In this document: piece after piece, positions 26,090 to 34,305 of the stretch
How positions within the stretch are numbered: the first letter of the stretch is position 1
Layout: every line of letters starts with the position of its first letter
Origin: Flavobacterium sp. ACN6
GTDB lineage: Bacteria; Bacteroidota; Bacteroidia; Flavobacteriales; Flavobacteriaceae
Direction: 5' to 3'
Assembly (NCBI RefSeq): GCF_002304005.1
Contig: NZ_MRCQ01000006.1
Location: 186,001 to 250,000 of the forward strand
DNA: 64,000 nt
The notes under the pieces: generated by a model
Database searches by the model: none
Seen by the model: the letters and a program-made list of their open reading frames with translations, nothing else
What the model was told of the DNA's origin: nothing
Made by a program: the position numbers and the translations under genes

Positions 26090-26527
26090 GTTTAATTTAT
26101 TATAGTTTGAAAAGCACCGATAAATGTCTTTAAATGATAATTATTGGTGTTTTTTTTTTTGATTAAATTAATGAACACTACATATAAGTTACAACGTTTT
26201 AAAACAGAAGAAAGAAAAGATAGGTAAGTACAGAGTAACAATATTTTTATAAAATAGCATCGTTGCAGATAGAAGCCCTGTGAGGACACCACATTTTGGA
26301 ATTAGGCCAAAATGGGGATTTCGCTCCGCTGGAGCTTTAAACAAAACCTTTTTAATTTGCTATAAATACCGCTCCGCTGGAGCTTTGAGTCAATAAATCT
26401 ACAAGATTTCTATAAATATTTCGTTTTTCCGAAGCCTGGAATTCATTTCATTTATATAAAAAAAACAAGAGCCGATTTCTGCTGAGAATCGTACTCTTGT
26501 TTCTTACTAATCAACCTATTTAAATTT
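26090..26527. other. Intergenic region with GCTCCGCTGGAGC repeats
   Basis: This gap lies between the convergent ric and sco genes. It contains two identical 17-base copies of CGCTCCGCTGGAGCTTT (26322-26338 and 26370-26386), each with the palindrome GCTCCGCTGGAGC. They are followed by AAATATTTCGTTTTTCCGAA, which recalls dispersed palindromic repeats of flavobacteria. No convincing gene is present. Confidence 0.6.
26458..26504 (-). terminator. Terminator of the nirK-nirV-sco operon
   Basis: On the minus strand an ACAAGAG...CTCTTGT hairpin with an inner GATT/AATC pairing is followed by nine T. It lies just beyond the end of the restored sco frame at 26528. Confidence 0.7.
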
Positions 26528-27129
26528 TTATATTTTTGAAGCTTCTCTATTTATTGTTTCGATCGTTTTCTCATTATTTACACCTAAACCTTCCTGCTGA
26601 AAAACTAATTCACCTTCGGAATTAAAAACGCTTATAATGTTAGAATGTGAAAAATCTATTGGAGATATTTTTTATAATTGACTGCTAAAACTGCGGCAAA
26701 TTCGCGCGTATTTTCTTCAGAAGAACGAAGGAAAATCCAAGGATCTTGATTCATTTTATTGGAAATAGCAAATGATTTTAATTTTTCCGGAGTATCCGTT
26801 TTTGGATCAATACTGACTAAAATAAGTTTTACATTTTGTTTCGTCTTTCTATCTAGTTTCGATTCAATATCACGCATATCTGCTACCAGTCTTGGACACG
26901 CCGCTTTACAGGTTGTATAAATCATTACCATGACCAAAACATTTCCCCTAAGCGATTTTAACTCAATATCTTTTCCGTTTTGCGTTGTCCATTTAGAAGG
27001 CAGATTGTAAATAGATAAATCGCTGATTTCTTTTTTTGTTTCTGCTTTGCTTTCCGATTTTATTTCAGTCTTTTTACAACTGTAAAAAGACAATGTAAGA
27101 GCGAGGAAAGCGATTGTTATTTTTTTCAT
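26528..27129 (-). pseudogene. SCO family copper/redox lipoprotein, frameshifted near the C-terminus
   Basis: The frame starts at the ATG at 27129 (MKKITIAFLALTLSFYSCKK, a lipoprotein signal). It contains the SCO copper-binding pair C-x3-C in TTCKAACPRL and ends prematurely at 26656 (157 residues) with NYKKYLQ. Adding one A to the six-A run near 26662-26667 opens a frame to 26528 that reads ISPIDFSHSNIISVFNSEG and ends NREASKI. This is the normal SCO C-terminus, including its conserved third copper ligand His. The deletion is either a sequencing error, a real loss or slippage. An intact protein would deliver copper or reduce thiols for NirK. It is third in the nirK operon, 14 bases after nirV. 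Confidence 0.85.
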
Positions 27130-27143
27130 CTTAACTACTTTAA

Positions 27144-27920
27144 TTATATTTTGGGCTTTATTGTACTGGCACATCTAAAACCAAGATTTCGGGTTGAATA
27201 TTGAGCTTTAAGACTTCCTCTAAATGCGTAGCGCATAAAAGCGGCATAATCCATCAGATCAGCTGCGTTTACTGATGCGCTGCCGCAGAATAAATTTTGA
27301 TCACTGCTTTTATCTTTTCTGGATTCTCCCGATAAAAAAATGCTGTTAAAGTCAGAAGTCCATTCCCAAACCAATCCATGCATGTCGTAAACTCCCCAGT
27401 AATTTTTGAATGTTTTTCCAATTTCATTATCATACGTTCTTGATTTTTCATACCACGATAAAATGTATTCATTGAATTCTTTTTTGGTTCTGGCATCGAT
27501 TTTCTTAGTGTCGGCCATTGCGGTATATTCCCATTCGTCCATTGTGGCCAAGCGTTTTCCCTGACACTCACAATATTTTTTTGCAGCAAACCATGAAACA
27601 CTGGTAACAGGAGATTTCGGATTCACTGTTCCAAAATCAAGATCATTTTTCCAGTAAGAGAGATAGCTTTTGTCTGCAAAAATTCCTTTTATTTTTGATT
27701 TTTGATAAGATGGATTTTTTTTGACAAATTCTAAAAACGCATTGTTTGTTACAGGATAAATATCCAAATAGAATGATTTTACTACAACAGGATTTTTGGA
27801 AACGGCTCCATAAAGAGGGACAAAAGATCCCTCTTTTATGAGAACCATTCCTTTTTCCTGCGCTTTCATGACACTAAGTACAGAGAAAAAGATAGTTAGT
27901 ATGAAAATGTATTTTTTCAT
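27144..27920 (-). CDS. NirV-like formylglycine-generating-enzyme family protein
   Basis: The 258-residue protein has a signal peptide (to VMKAQ, residue 20) and an FGE/SUMF1 fold: GSFVPLYG, SWFAAKKYCECQGKRLATMDEWEYTA, WEWTSDF, FRGS and the C-terminal RNLGFRC. The catalytic cysteine pair of true FGEs, in the GGSW-x-C-x4-CR region, is not recognisable here, so it is unlikely to be a sulfatase-activating enzyme. Its position between nirK and sco corresponds to nirV, which accompanies nirK in several denitrifiers. The role of NirV is unclear; copper-site maturation is a guess. It starts 15 bases after nirK. Confidence 0.85.
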   Translation of the reverse strand: MKKYIFILTIFFSVLSVMKAQEKGMVLIKEGSFVPLYGAVSKNPVVVKSFYLDIYPVTNNAFLEFVKKNPSYQKSKIKGIFADKSYLSYWKNDLDFGTVNPKSPVTSVSWFAAKKYCECQGKRLATMDEWEYTAMADTKKIDARTKKEFNEYILSWYEKSRTYDNEIGKTFKNYWGVYDMHGLVWEWTSDFNSIFLSGESRKDKSSDQNLFCGSASVNAADLMDYAAFMRYAFRGSLKAQYSTRNLGFRCASTIKPKI

Positions 27921-27935
27921 TCAGACTGTTTGCTA

Positions 27936-29381
27936 TTATCGTAATGCCTTTACCATTTCTGGCGTAACTTCGGTTTTATTATTTCCCCAGCTGCTATAAA
28001 TGTAGGTTAGTACATTTGCGATTTCATCATCAGATAGATTCTGAGCTGGCATTACATTGTTGTATTTCTTTCCGTTTACATTTATTTCTCCAGTTAAACC
28101 ATGCAGTATGGTCTTAATTGCACGTTTAGAATCGGCATTTAAGTAATCTGATTTTGCCAAAGGAGGGAAGGTGCTCGGAATTCCCTGTCCTTCAGATTGA
28201 TGACAGGCGAAACAAGTTGTGCTGAAAATTTCTTTACCAATTTTGACTTTTTCTTCAGCAGTACGTTTTGGAACTGCAGTTTTAGCTGCTGTACTTTCAG
28301 GCATTTTCTGAATTGTTCCGCCTTCAGGCAGATAAATACCTTCTTGAATTGTTCCCGAATAAATGTTCTTATTATCTTTTCCTTCGACTTTCAACATTCC
28401 CAGCGCACCTTTATTAAATGCCCTGAAAATAGAATGGTCGACTAAAATAAAAGTTCCAGGAGTTTCTACTTTAAAATCTACAATTGCAGCGCCGCCGGCA
28501 GGAATAAGAGTAGTCTGTACATTTTTATTGATTATAGTTCCGCCTTCAACATGAACATTATCAAATATTTCACCAATAACGTGGAAAGAAGAAACTAAGT
28601 TTGGCCCGCCGTTTCCAACAAATAAACGAACCGTTTCTCCTACTTTTGCAGTCAATTCATTTCCGTTCGTTAAAGATCCCACTTTTCCATTAAATACAAC
28701 ATAATCAGGAGTTTCTTTAACCGCTTTATTCATGTCAAAGGGCTGTAGCCCTTTTGCGCCATATTCACCTTGAGTGTAAAAATCACCTTGCATTACATAA
28801 TATTCTTTGTCAACAGGAGGAAGTCCGCCTTCTGGCTCAACCAAAATTAATCCGTACATACCATTTGCGATGTGCATTCCAACAGGAGCCGTTGCACAGT
28901 GATAGACATATAATCCCGGATTAATTACTTTAAAACTAAATACTTTTTCGTGTCCCGGCGCTACAAGAGAAGAAGTTGCACCACCACCAGGTCCTGTTAC
29001 AGCGTGTAAGTCAATATTGTGCGGTAACTTGTTATCAGGATGGTTTTTTAAGTGAAATTCTACTTCATCACCAACACGTGTTCTAATGAAACTTCCAGGA
29101 ACAGAACCTCCAAAAGTCCAGTAGGTATATTTTACACCGTCTGTCATTGTACCTTCCTGCTCCTTAATTTCCATGTTTAATTTAAGTTTCATGGCTGTTC
29201 TGTTTCCGACTGGTTTCGGAACCATTGGAGGTGCTGTAAGTTCAGCCTCCATTTCACCTTCAGTCATAATATCGGTATAATTATGAGCTTCCTCTTTTTT
29301 GCAGCTTCCTAATAAAAGCAGCGTAAAAAACGAACAAAAAACAATGTTCATTTTAATCCAACTTTTGTGATTCCTTTTCAT
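27936..29381 (-). CDS. nirK: Copper nitrite reductase NirK fused to C-terminal cytochrome c
   Basis: The 481-residue lipoprotein (LLLGSCKK) should reduce nitrite to NO in the periplasm. Two cupredoxin domains cover about 60-345. Type 1 copper ligands are H121, C162, H170 and M175. Type 2 ligands are H126, H161 and the His in LVDHSIF. The catalytic Asp is D124 in [10 protein letters not shown] class I cytochrome c domain is fused at the C-terminus, with heme site CFACH at 390-394 and axial Met444 in NNVMPAQ, so the electron donor is tethered. It leads an operon with nirV and sco. Upstream lie an Rrf2-type operator over the -7 box and an FNR-like palindrome at about -42. Confidence 0.96.
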   Translation of the reverse strand: MKRNHKSWIKMNIVFCSFFTLLLLGSCKKEEAHNYTDIMTEGEMEAELTAPPMVPKPVGNRTAMKLKLNMEIKEQEGTMTDGVKYTYWTFGGSVPGSFIRTRVGDEVEFHLKNHPDNKLPHNIDLHAVTGPGGGATSSLVAPGHEKVFSFKVINPGLYVYHCATAPVGMHIANGMYGLILVEPEGGLPPVDKEYYVMQGDFYTQGEYGAKGLQPFDMNKAVKETPDYVVFNGKVGSLTNGNELTAKVGETVRLFVGNGGPNLVSSFHVIGEIFDNVHVEGGTIINKNVQTTLIPAGGAAIVDFKVETPGTFILVDHSIFRAFNKGALGMLKVEGKDNKNIYSGTIQEGIYLPEGGTIQKMPESTAAKTAVPKRTAEEKVKIGKEIFSTTCFACHQSEGQGIPSTFPPLAKSDYLNADSKRAIKTILHGLTGEINVNGKKYNNVMPAQNLSDDEIANVLTYIYSSWGNNKTEVTPEMVKALR

Positions 29382-29416
29382 AATAATTTGGTTTTGTTTT
29401 TCGTTAAAATATGAAT

Positions 29417-29424
29417 CAAAAATA
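29417..29424 (-). promoter_or_regulatory. Candidate -7 box of nirK
   Basis: TATTTTTG on the minus strand matches TAnnTTTG. No TTG is found at the right distance, as expected for a promoter that depends on an activator. It overlaps the operator's right arm as read toward nirK. Confidence 0.5.
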
Positions 29425-29445
29425 AAAGACTGCTTTATCTTTTAT
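29422..29445. promoter_or_regulatory. Inverted-repeat operator at the nirK promoter (copy 3 of 3)
   Basis: ATAAAAGA-N8-TCTTTTAT, spacer CTGCTTTA, perfect 8-bp arms identical to the ric copy. Its centre is 53 bases before the nirK start and it overlaps the candidate -7 box. Confidence 0.75.
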
Positions 29446-29446
29446 T

Positions 29447-29460
29447 ATGATAAAAATCAT
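29447..29460. promoter_or_regulatory. FNR/CRP-type palindrome upstream of nirK
   Basis: ATGAT-N4-ATCAT is a perfect 5-4-5 palindrome resembling the FNR/DNR consensus TTGAT-N4-ATCAA. If transcription starts near 29410, its centre is at about -42, the class II activator position. Confidence 0.5.
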
Positions 29461-29651
29461 GTTTACAGAGAATAGGAAGAATGATTTTATAAAATTTACT
29501 AAAAGTATATTTAAGATATATTAAAGATAAATCTTGTTAAAAAAAATGTGTAGAATATTTTTCAATAAAAATAAATGACACTCTGAATTTTAGAATAATA
29601 ATGATTATTTTTGCTCGCTGATTAAGTTAAAAAAATATTACTACATATATT

Positions 29652-30914
29652 ATGGTAAAAGATTTATTCGAAAGAATTCAGAACAACAAAGGGCCATTAG
29701 GTAAATGGGCTTCGCAAGCAGAGGGTTATTTTGTATTTCCTAAACTAGAAGGTGAATTGGGCCCAAGAATGCAGTTTGGCGGAAAAAATATTTTAAACTG
29801 GAGTTTGAATGATTATTTAGGATTAGCAAATCATCCAGAGGTTCGTCAAGCAGATATTGATGCTGCAACTCAATTTGGAGCGGCTTACCCAATGGGAGCG
29901 CGTATGATGTCTGGACATACTAAATATCACGAACAATTAGAAAATGAATTGGCTGAATTTGTAATGAAGCCTGCAGCATATTTATTGAATTTTGGTTATC
30001 AGGGAATGGTATCTACAATTGATGCCTTAGTAACTAAAAATGATATTATCGTTTATGATGTAGATTCACATGCTTGTATTATTGATGGTGTTCGTTTGCA
30101 TATGGGTAAACGTTTTACATACAAACACAATGATCTTGAAAGTATGGAAAAAAACCTGCAGCGTGCTACAAAAATGGCTCAGGAAACTGGTGGAGGTATT
30201 TTATTTATTACCGAAGGTGTTTTTGGAATGCGCGGACAACAGGGAAAATTAAAAGAAATTGTTGCATTAAAAGAAAAATATAATTTCCGTTTATTAGTAG
30301 ATGATGCACACGGTTTTGGAACTCTTGGTAAAACAGGAGCTGGAGCAGGTGAAGAGCAGGGAGTTCAGGATGGTATTGATGTTTACTTTTCTACTTTTGC
30401 AAAATCAATGGCAAATATTGGAGCTTTTGTAGCTGCAGATAAAGATATTATTGATTACTTAAAATATAATTTACGTTCACAAATGTTTGCAAAAGCATTG
30501 CCAATGATTCAGACAATTGGTTCTTTGAAACGTTTAGAATTATTACGTAATCATCCAGAATTAAAAGATAAACTTTGGGAAAACGTAAATGCATTACAAA
30601 ACGGTTTACGTTCAAGAAACTTTAATATTGGAGATACAAATACTTGTGTAACACCAGTATATTTAGAAGGAAGTGTACCTGAGGCGATGGTAATGGTAAA
30701 TGATTTAAGAGAAAACTACGGTATTTTCCTTTCAATCGTTATTTATCCAGTAATTCCTAAAGGTATTATTTTGTTAAGAATGATTCCAACAACCTCACAT
30801 ACATTAGCTGATATCGATGAAACGTTAGTTGCATTTGAAGCTATCCGTGAAAAGTTAGAAAACGGAACTTACAAAGAAATTGCAAGTAGAACTAAAGTTG
30901 ATTTAGACGCTTAA
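29652..30914 (+). CDS. Alpha-oxoamine synthase (serine palmitoyltransferase or cysteate acyltransferase type)
   Basis: The 420-residue PLP enzyme of fold type I belongs to the family that joins an amino acid to an acyl-CoA with loss of CO2. The PLP aspartate and histidine lie in DDAHGFG (217-223), and the Schiff-base lysine is K251 in STFAKSMANIG. In Bacteroidetes this enzyme supplies the long-chain base of sphingolipids (from serine) or of sulfonolipids such as capnine (from cysteate), and the two are close relatives. KAPA synthase and glycine acetyltransferase are less likely given the absence of bio or tdh neighbours. It is monocistronic and divergent from nirK. Confidence 0.85.
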   Translation: MVKDLFERIQNNKGPLGKWASQAEGYFVFPKLEGELGPRMQFGGKNILNWSLNDYLGLANHPEVRQADIDAATQFGAAYPMGARMMSGHTKYHEQLENELAEFVMKPAAYLLNFGYQGMVSTIDALVTKNDIIVYDVDSHACIIDGVRLHMGKRFTYKHNDLESMEKNLQRATKMAQETGGGILFITEGVFGMRGQQGKLKEIVALKEKYNFRLLVDDAHGFGTLGKTGAGAGEEQGVQDGIDVYFSTFAKSMANIGAFVAADKDIIDYLKYNLRSQMFAKALPMIQTIGSLKRLELLRNHPELKDKLWENVNALQNGLRSRNFNIGDTNTCVTPVYLEGSVPEAMVMVNDLRENYGIFLSIVIYPVIPKGIILLRMIPTTSHTLADIDETLVAFEAIREKLENGTYKEIASRTKVDLDA

Positions 30915-30953
30915 TTTCTAAACAATATCAATTCCCTTAGGTGGGAATTATGT

Positions 30954-30989
30954 AAAAAATCCATTCGTTATGCGAATGGATTTTTTTTT
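30954..30989 (+). terminator. Terminator after the oxoamine synthase gene
   Basis: TCCATTCG, loop TTATG, CGAATGGA, then nine T. The same stem recurs in the terminator at 31543. Confidence 0.9.
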
Positions 30990-31035
30990 ATTTAAGGTAA
31001 CTTTATATCATAATCACAAAATAAAAATAACAATT

Positions 31036-31521
31036 ATGAGAAGAGTATTAACACTAACGACCCTTATTTTAACGGTTCTTGTGTCTTGTAAAAAAGAAAC
31101 AACTACAACAGAGCCGGTACAAATAACACCAAGTCCGCCCAAAGAAGCAGAAATTGTAGAACCAGCTGGAGATCAATGTTATTCTTGGAAAGCAGGCGGC
31201 AGTATTATTGAAATGAGTTTCAATGTAAATTCACATCAAGAAGTAAACGGAAAACTAAGCTACAATTTAGTAGGAAAAGATAAAAACGAAGGAACCTTGA
31301 TTGGTAACATGAAAGGAGATACTTTAATTGCCGATTATACCTTTAATTCTGAAGGAGTTTCTTCTATTAGAGAAGTTGCTTTTTTACAAAAAGACGGAAC
31401 TTTTATTGAAGGATATGGCGATGTAGTAACAGCAAATGATAAAGTTTCTTTTAAAGATAAAACAAAACTAAAATTTGACGCAAAAAATACATTGACAAAA
31501 GTAGATTGTAAAGTAGAGTAA
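31036..31521 (+). CDS. Lipoprotein of unknown function
   Basis: I chose the ATG at 31036 (MRRVLTLTTLILTVLVSCKK), which begins a lipoprotein signal; the longer frame from 30970 runs through the upstream terminator. The 161-residue product has a Thr/Pro/Glu linker, then a beta-rich domain (CYSWKAGGSIIEMSFNVN ... GNMKGDTLIADYTFNSEG) with two further cysteines (C at DQC and DCK) that may form a disulfide. I do not recognise the family. It is flanked by two terminators with the same stem. Confidence 0.8.
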   Translation: MRRVLTLTTLILTVLVSCKKETTTTEPVQITPSPPKEAEIVEPAGDQCYSWKAGGSIIEMSFNVNSHQEVNGKLSYNLVGKDKNEGTLIGNMKGDTLIADYTFNSEGVSSIREVAFLQKDGTFIEGYGDVVTANDKVSFKDKTKLKFDAKNTLTKVDCKVE

Positions 31522-31542
31522 ATAAGAATGCTTAAAATGTGA

Positions 31543-31578
31543 AAAATCCATTCGTTTTGGGGGCGAATGGATTTTTTT
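31543..31578 (+). terminator. Terminator after the lipoprotein gene
   Basis: TCCATTCG (31547-31554) pairs with CGAATGGA (31564-31571), followed by a T run. The stem is identical to that at 30960-30980 but the loop differs. Confidence 0.9.
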
Positions 31579-31609
31579 TATTTCTTATATTATGGATAGG
31601 GAATAATCG

Positions 31610-31726
31610 CTAAAAACTAAGCACTAATAACTAAAAATTAAGAACTAATTACTAATTACTAATTACTAATCACTAAGGACTAATCACTAAGAACTAATTA
31701 CTAATCACTAAGGACTAATTACTAGG
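31610..31726. repeat. Degenerate tandem repeat of ACTAATxACTAA units
   Basis: About 115 bases of 7-10 base units (CACTAAGGACTAATCACTAAG and variants). There is no coding capacity. Such simple intergenic repeats recur elsewhere in the window. Confidence 0.75.
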
Positions 31727-31731
31727 CACTC

Positions 31732-32850
31732 CTAAAGATTCTTCAAATAAGTCTTTCTCTGGCAGTGAATAGTTGGATTAAAGTTTTTCCAAAGCAAGTG
31801 AATCGCATTATTTTCCAATAATTCTGGGGTTCTAATGCAATTTATAATTCCTTTTTCTGAGAAAGTTTTGTAATATTCATCAAAAATAATAGCCGTTACA
31901 CCTTTGTTTTGGTAATCAGGATGAACTCCGATGAGGTAAAAAACAACATCTTTACTGTGTTTTCTTGCTTTTAATAATTGCAGAAATCCAAATGGAAATA
32001 ATTTACCTCTTATTTTTTGCAGCGCTTCTGTAAAACTTGGCATTACAATACTAAAAGCTACTAAATTATCATCTTTATCAACCACGAACTTGATGTATTC
32101 AGGATTAATAAAGCTGATGTATTTCTTTTTAAAATATTCTTTTTGAACATCAGAAATGGCTACAAACGAAGCCAGTTTAGCATAACTTTCGTTAAACAAA
32201 TCAAACATTTTGTCCACGTGCGGCATAATGTCTTTTGTTTTAGTGAAATTTAATGCTCTAAGTTCGTAACGTTTTTTAATTAAAGCCTGCGCTTTTAAGA
32301 AAAATTCAGGTTTTACGTTAGAAAAAGGAAATATACTTTCAATATATTGCTTTTCAACTTGAAACCCTAATTGCTCTAAATGTGTAACATAATACGGATG
32401 ATTGTACCAAGTAATCATTGTTCCGACTTGATCGTAACCTTCTGTCAAAAGTCCCACTTTATCTAAATTTGAAAATCCCATTGGACCTTCAGCATGCTCA
32501 AGATTATGTTTTCGGCCTAATTCAAATACTTTATCCAGCAAAGCTTTCGTTACTTCAACATCATCAATAACATCAAACCATCCAAAACGTACTTTTCTCT
32601 TATGCTGATTATTTACTTCAGACCAATTAATAATAGCTGTAATACGACCAACAATTTGATTGTCTTTGTAGGCTAAATAAAAGTAAGCTTCAGCATTGTC
32701 AAAAGCGGGATTTTTGGTTTTGTCAAAAGATTCCAATTCGTCCGATATAATCGGCGGTACCCAATACGGACTGTCCTTGTATATTGAAAAAGGAAATTTG
32801 ATGTACTCGGTTAATTCTTTTTTGCTTTTGGCTTCTTTAATTGTAATCAT
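31732..32850 (-). CDS. GNAT-like N-acetyltransferase family protein
   Basis: The 372-residue soluble protein has an N-terminal half with FSIYKDSPYWVPPI and EAYFYLAYKDNQIVGRITAIIN. The C-terminal half has YLIGVHPDYQNKGVTAIIFDEYY, in which the Q/R-x-x-G-x-A/G-type acetyl-CoA loop (QNKGVT) is recognisable. It looks like a duplicated GNAT fold. Relatives are sometimes labelled GTP cyclohydrolase in databases, which the sequence does not support. The substrate is unknown. Confidence 0.75.
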   Translation of the reverse strand: MITIKEAKSKKELTEYIKFPFSIYKDSPYWVPPIISDELESFDKTKNPAFDNAEAYFYLAYKDNQIVGRITAIINWSEVNNQHKRKVRFGWFDVIDDVEVTKALLDKVFELGRKHNLEHAEGPMGFSNLDKVGLLTEGYDQVGTMITWYNHPYYVTHLEQLGFQVEKQYIESIFPFSNVKPEFFLKAQALIKKRYELRALNFTKTKDIMPHVDKMFDLFNESYAKLASFVAISDVQKEYFKKKYISFINPEYIKFVVDKDDNLVAFSIVMPSFTEALQKIRGKLFPFGFLQLLKARKHSKDVVFYLIGVHPDYQNKGVTAIIFDEYYKTFSEKGIINCIRTPELLENNAIHLLWKNFNPTIHCQRKTYLKNL

Positions 32851-32885
32851 TAAGATGGTATTTTGCAGAGCGTTTGTTTATTAAT

Positions 32886-33851
32886 TTATTCGTATTTGGC
32901 TTTACGTTTTCTTTCTTTTTCTTGATAGTCAACGTTTTTCTCGTTTTCTGGATTCTTTTTAGCTTTTTCCTGAGCTTTATTGTTGGCCTGTTTTTCTTTA
33001 TACCAGCCATCATAACGCCATGATACTCCAACTCCTCCGTATAAAACAGATGGTGTATTTTTAAAGTTTGTACTTATAGATGCATCAACCTGCATATTTG
33101 CAGAAAGAAGATAAGCAGCTCCTCCACGCACGATCGCGTCGCTGTAAAAATCACTTTTATAACCTTGATTTTCTACAAATCCAGACCATCTGTCGTTAAA
33201 TCCATGCGTTAAAGTTAATACATAACCATAACTCGGATAATCTGTTCCTATATAATCGGCAATAATATTGGTTACAAAAACCCATTTTCCGCCTCCAAAT
33301 GAATTCTGCGTAATCAAAGACACTTTGGGAGAAATTGCTCCGTCTGGAGAAAAATAATACGGATTATCAGCTCCAACAAAATTTGCTCCTGCAAATATAG
33401 AAACTGCTGGAATTAATTCACTCCATTTAAAGCTGTGATTTGCTTTATAGCTGTAGATGTTTACGTCTTTTTTGTTTTTGTAAGGATCATAAATCAAATA
33501 TTTAGCTCCTAAAACAGTTTGTCTGAAGTTATTTTTTTTGTAGCTGGTGTACGGAGTGTCAAAATTTTCCATTTGATACTGCACATCAAGCACAAACTCT
33601 AATTGTTCGAAGAAAGCACCGTATCGCAGCGTAAAGTCGGTACCGAAACCACTGGCATCATAATTTAATAAATCGTGTTTTTCTTTGATGCCGTAAACTC
33701 CTAATTCGGCTTGAATTACCGATTTTCCAACTCCATAGGCCGACATAGTTTCGCCTGGACGATTTGAATTTATGACATCAGTATATTGTGCAAAAAACAG
33801 TTGTGGAATAAAAAAAAGTACTGGGGCAAGTAAGTTTTTAATTTTGAACAT
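32886..33851 (-). CDS. Outer-membrane beta-barrel protein, putative transporter
   Basis: The 321-residue protein has a signal peptide (to LFFAQ, residue 21). It then shows alternating amphipathic strands with many Gly and aromatic residues typical of an outer-membrane barrel: SNRPGETMSAYGVGKSVIQ, GAFFEQLEFVLDVQY and GGAAYLLSANMQVDASIS. It resembles the phenol-degradation MetA-like transporter family. The C-terminus is not a barrel end but a Lys/Glu-rich tail of about 30 residues. It lies 35 bases upstream of the acetyltransferase gene on the same strand. Confidence 0.75.
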   Translation of the reverse strand: MFKIKNLLAPVLFFIPQLFFAQYTDVINSNRPGETMSAYGVGKSVIQAELGVYGIKEKHDLLNYDASGFGTDFTLRYGAFFEQLEFVLDVQYQMENFDTPYTSYKKNNFRQTVLGAKYLIYDPYKNKKDVNIYSYKANHSFKWSELIPAVSIFAGANFVGADNPYYFSPDGAISPKVSLITQNSFGGGKWVFVTNIIADYIGTDYPSYGYVLTLTHGFNDRWSGFVENQGYKSDFYSDAIVRGGAAYLLSANMQVDASISTNFKNTPSVLYGGVGVSWRYDGWYKEKQANNKAQEKAKKNPENEKNVDYQEKERKRKAKYE

Positions 33852-33974
33852 ATAATTTTTTTTGGATTAAAATATAATAACGCGTATCAAATGTACATAT
33901 TTTATTATTTATTTAAGATTCATATTTTATTTTTAAACGACGGATTTATTAATTTTGGAAAAAATTTTACAGTT

Positions 33975-34256
33975 ATGCAAGAAGCATCATTTTCAGGTTT
34001 AAGATTAATTATTGGGATTATTGCCTTTTATTATATTTTTAAATTTCTAGCTCGAATCTTTTTACCAGTATTGGTAAAAAAAGCTGTTGAAAACGCAGGT
34101 CAAAATTTTCAGAGACAACAGCAATATCAAAGTAATACTTGGCAGAATAATAATACCAATAGTAAAGATGAAATAATTATTAATACTGCAAACGCTAAAA
34201 ACCCGCGCGAAACCAAAAAAGTGGGAGAGTATGTTGATTACGAAGAAATAGATTAG
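33975..34256 (+). CDS. DUF4834 family membrane protein
   Basis: I chose the ATG at 33975 (MQEASFSGLRLIIGIIAFYY), giving 93 residues; the longer frame from 33891 adds a non-homologous leader. One membrane helix (about 8-28) precedes a polar Gln/Asn-rich cytoplasmic tail ending EYVDYEEID. This matches DUF4834 as I remember it. It lies 49 bases before the YfhO gene and may be cotranscribed with it. Confidence 0.75.
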   Translation: MQEASFSGLRLIIGIIAFYYIFKFLARIFLPVLVKKAVENAGQNFQRQQQYQSNTWQNNNTNSKDEIIINTANAKNPRETKKVGEYVDYEEID

Positions 34257-34305
34257 ATTTGTGTCCTGAAAAATCAGGATTCATTTTAACCCAAACCAGC
34301 CAAAA

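Noticed and set aside
26092..26292. A 66-residue minus-strand frame next to ric
   Set aside because: It lies in an AT-rich repeat-containing gap, has no ribosome binding context or conserved features, and looks random.
27144..27920. Sulfatase-maturing formylglycine-generating enzyme
   Set aside because: The catalytic cysteine pair is not found and no sulfatase gene is near; its operon position points to NirV.
30970..31035. Longer start for the lipoprotein at 31036
   Set aside because: The extension overlaps the T run of a strong terminator, and the shorter form gives a textbook lipoprotein signal.
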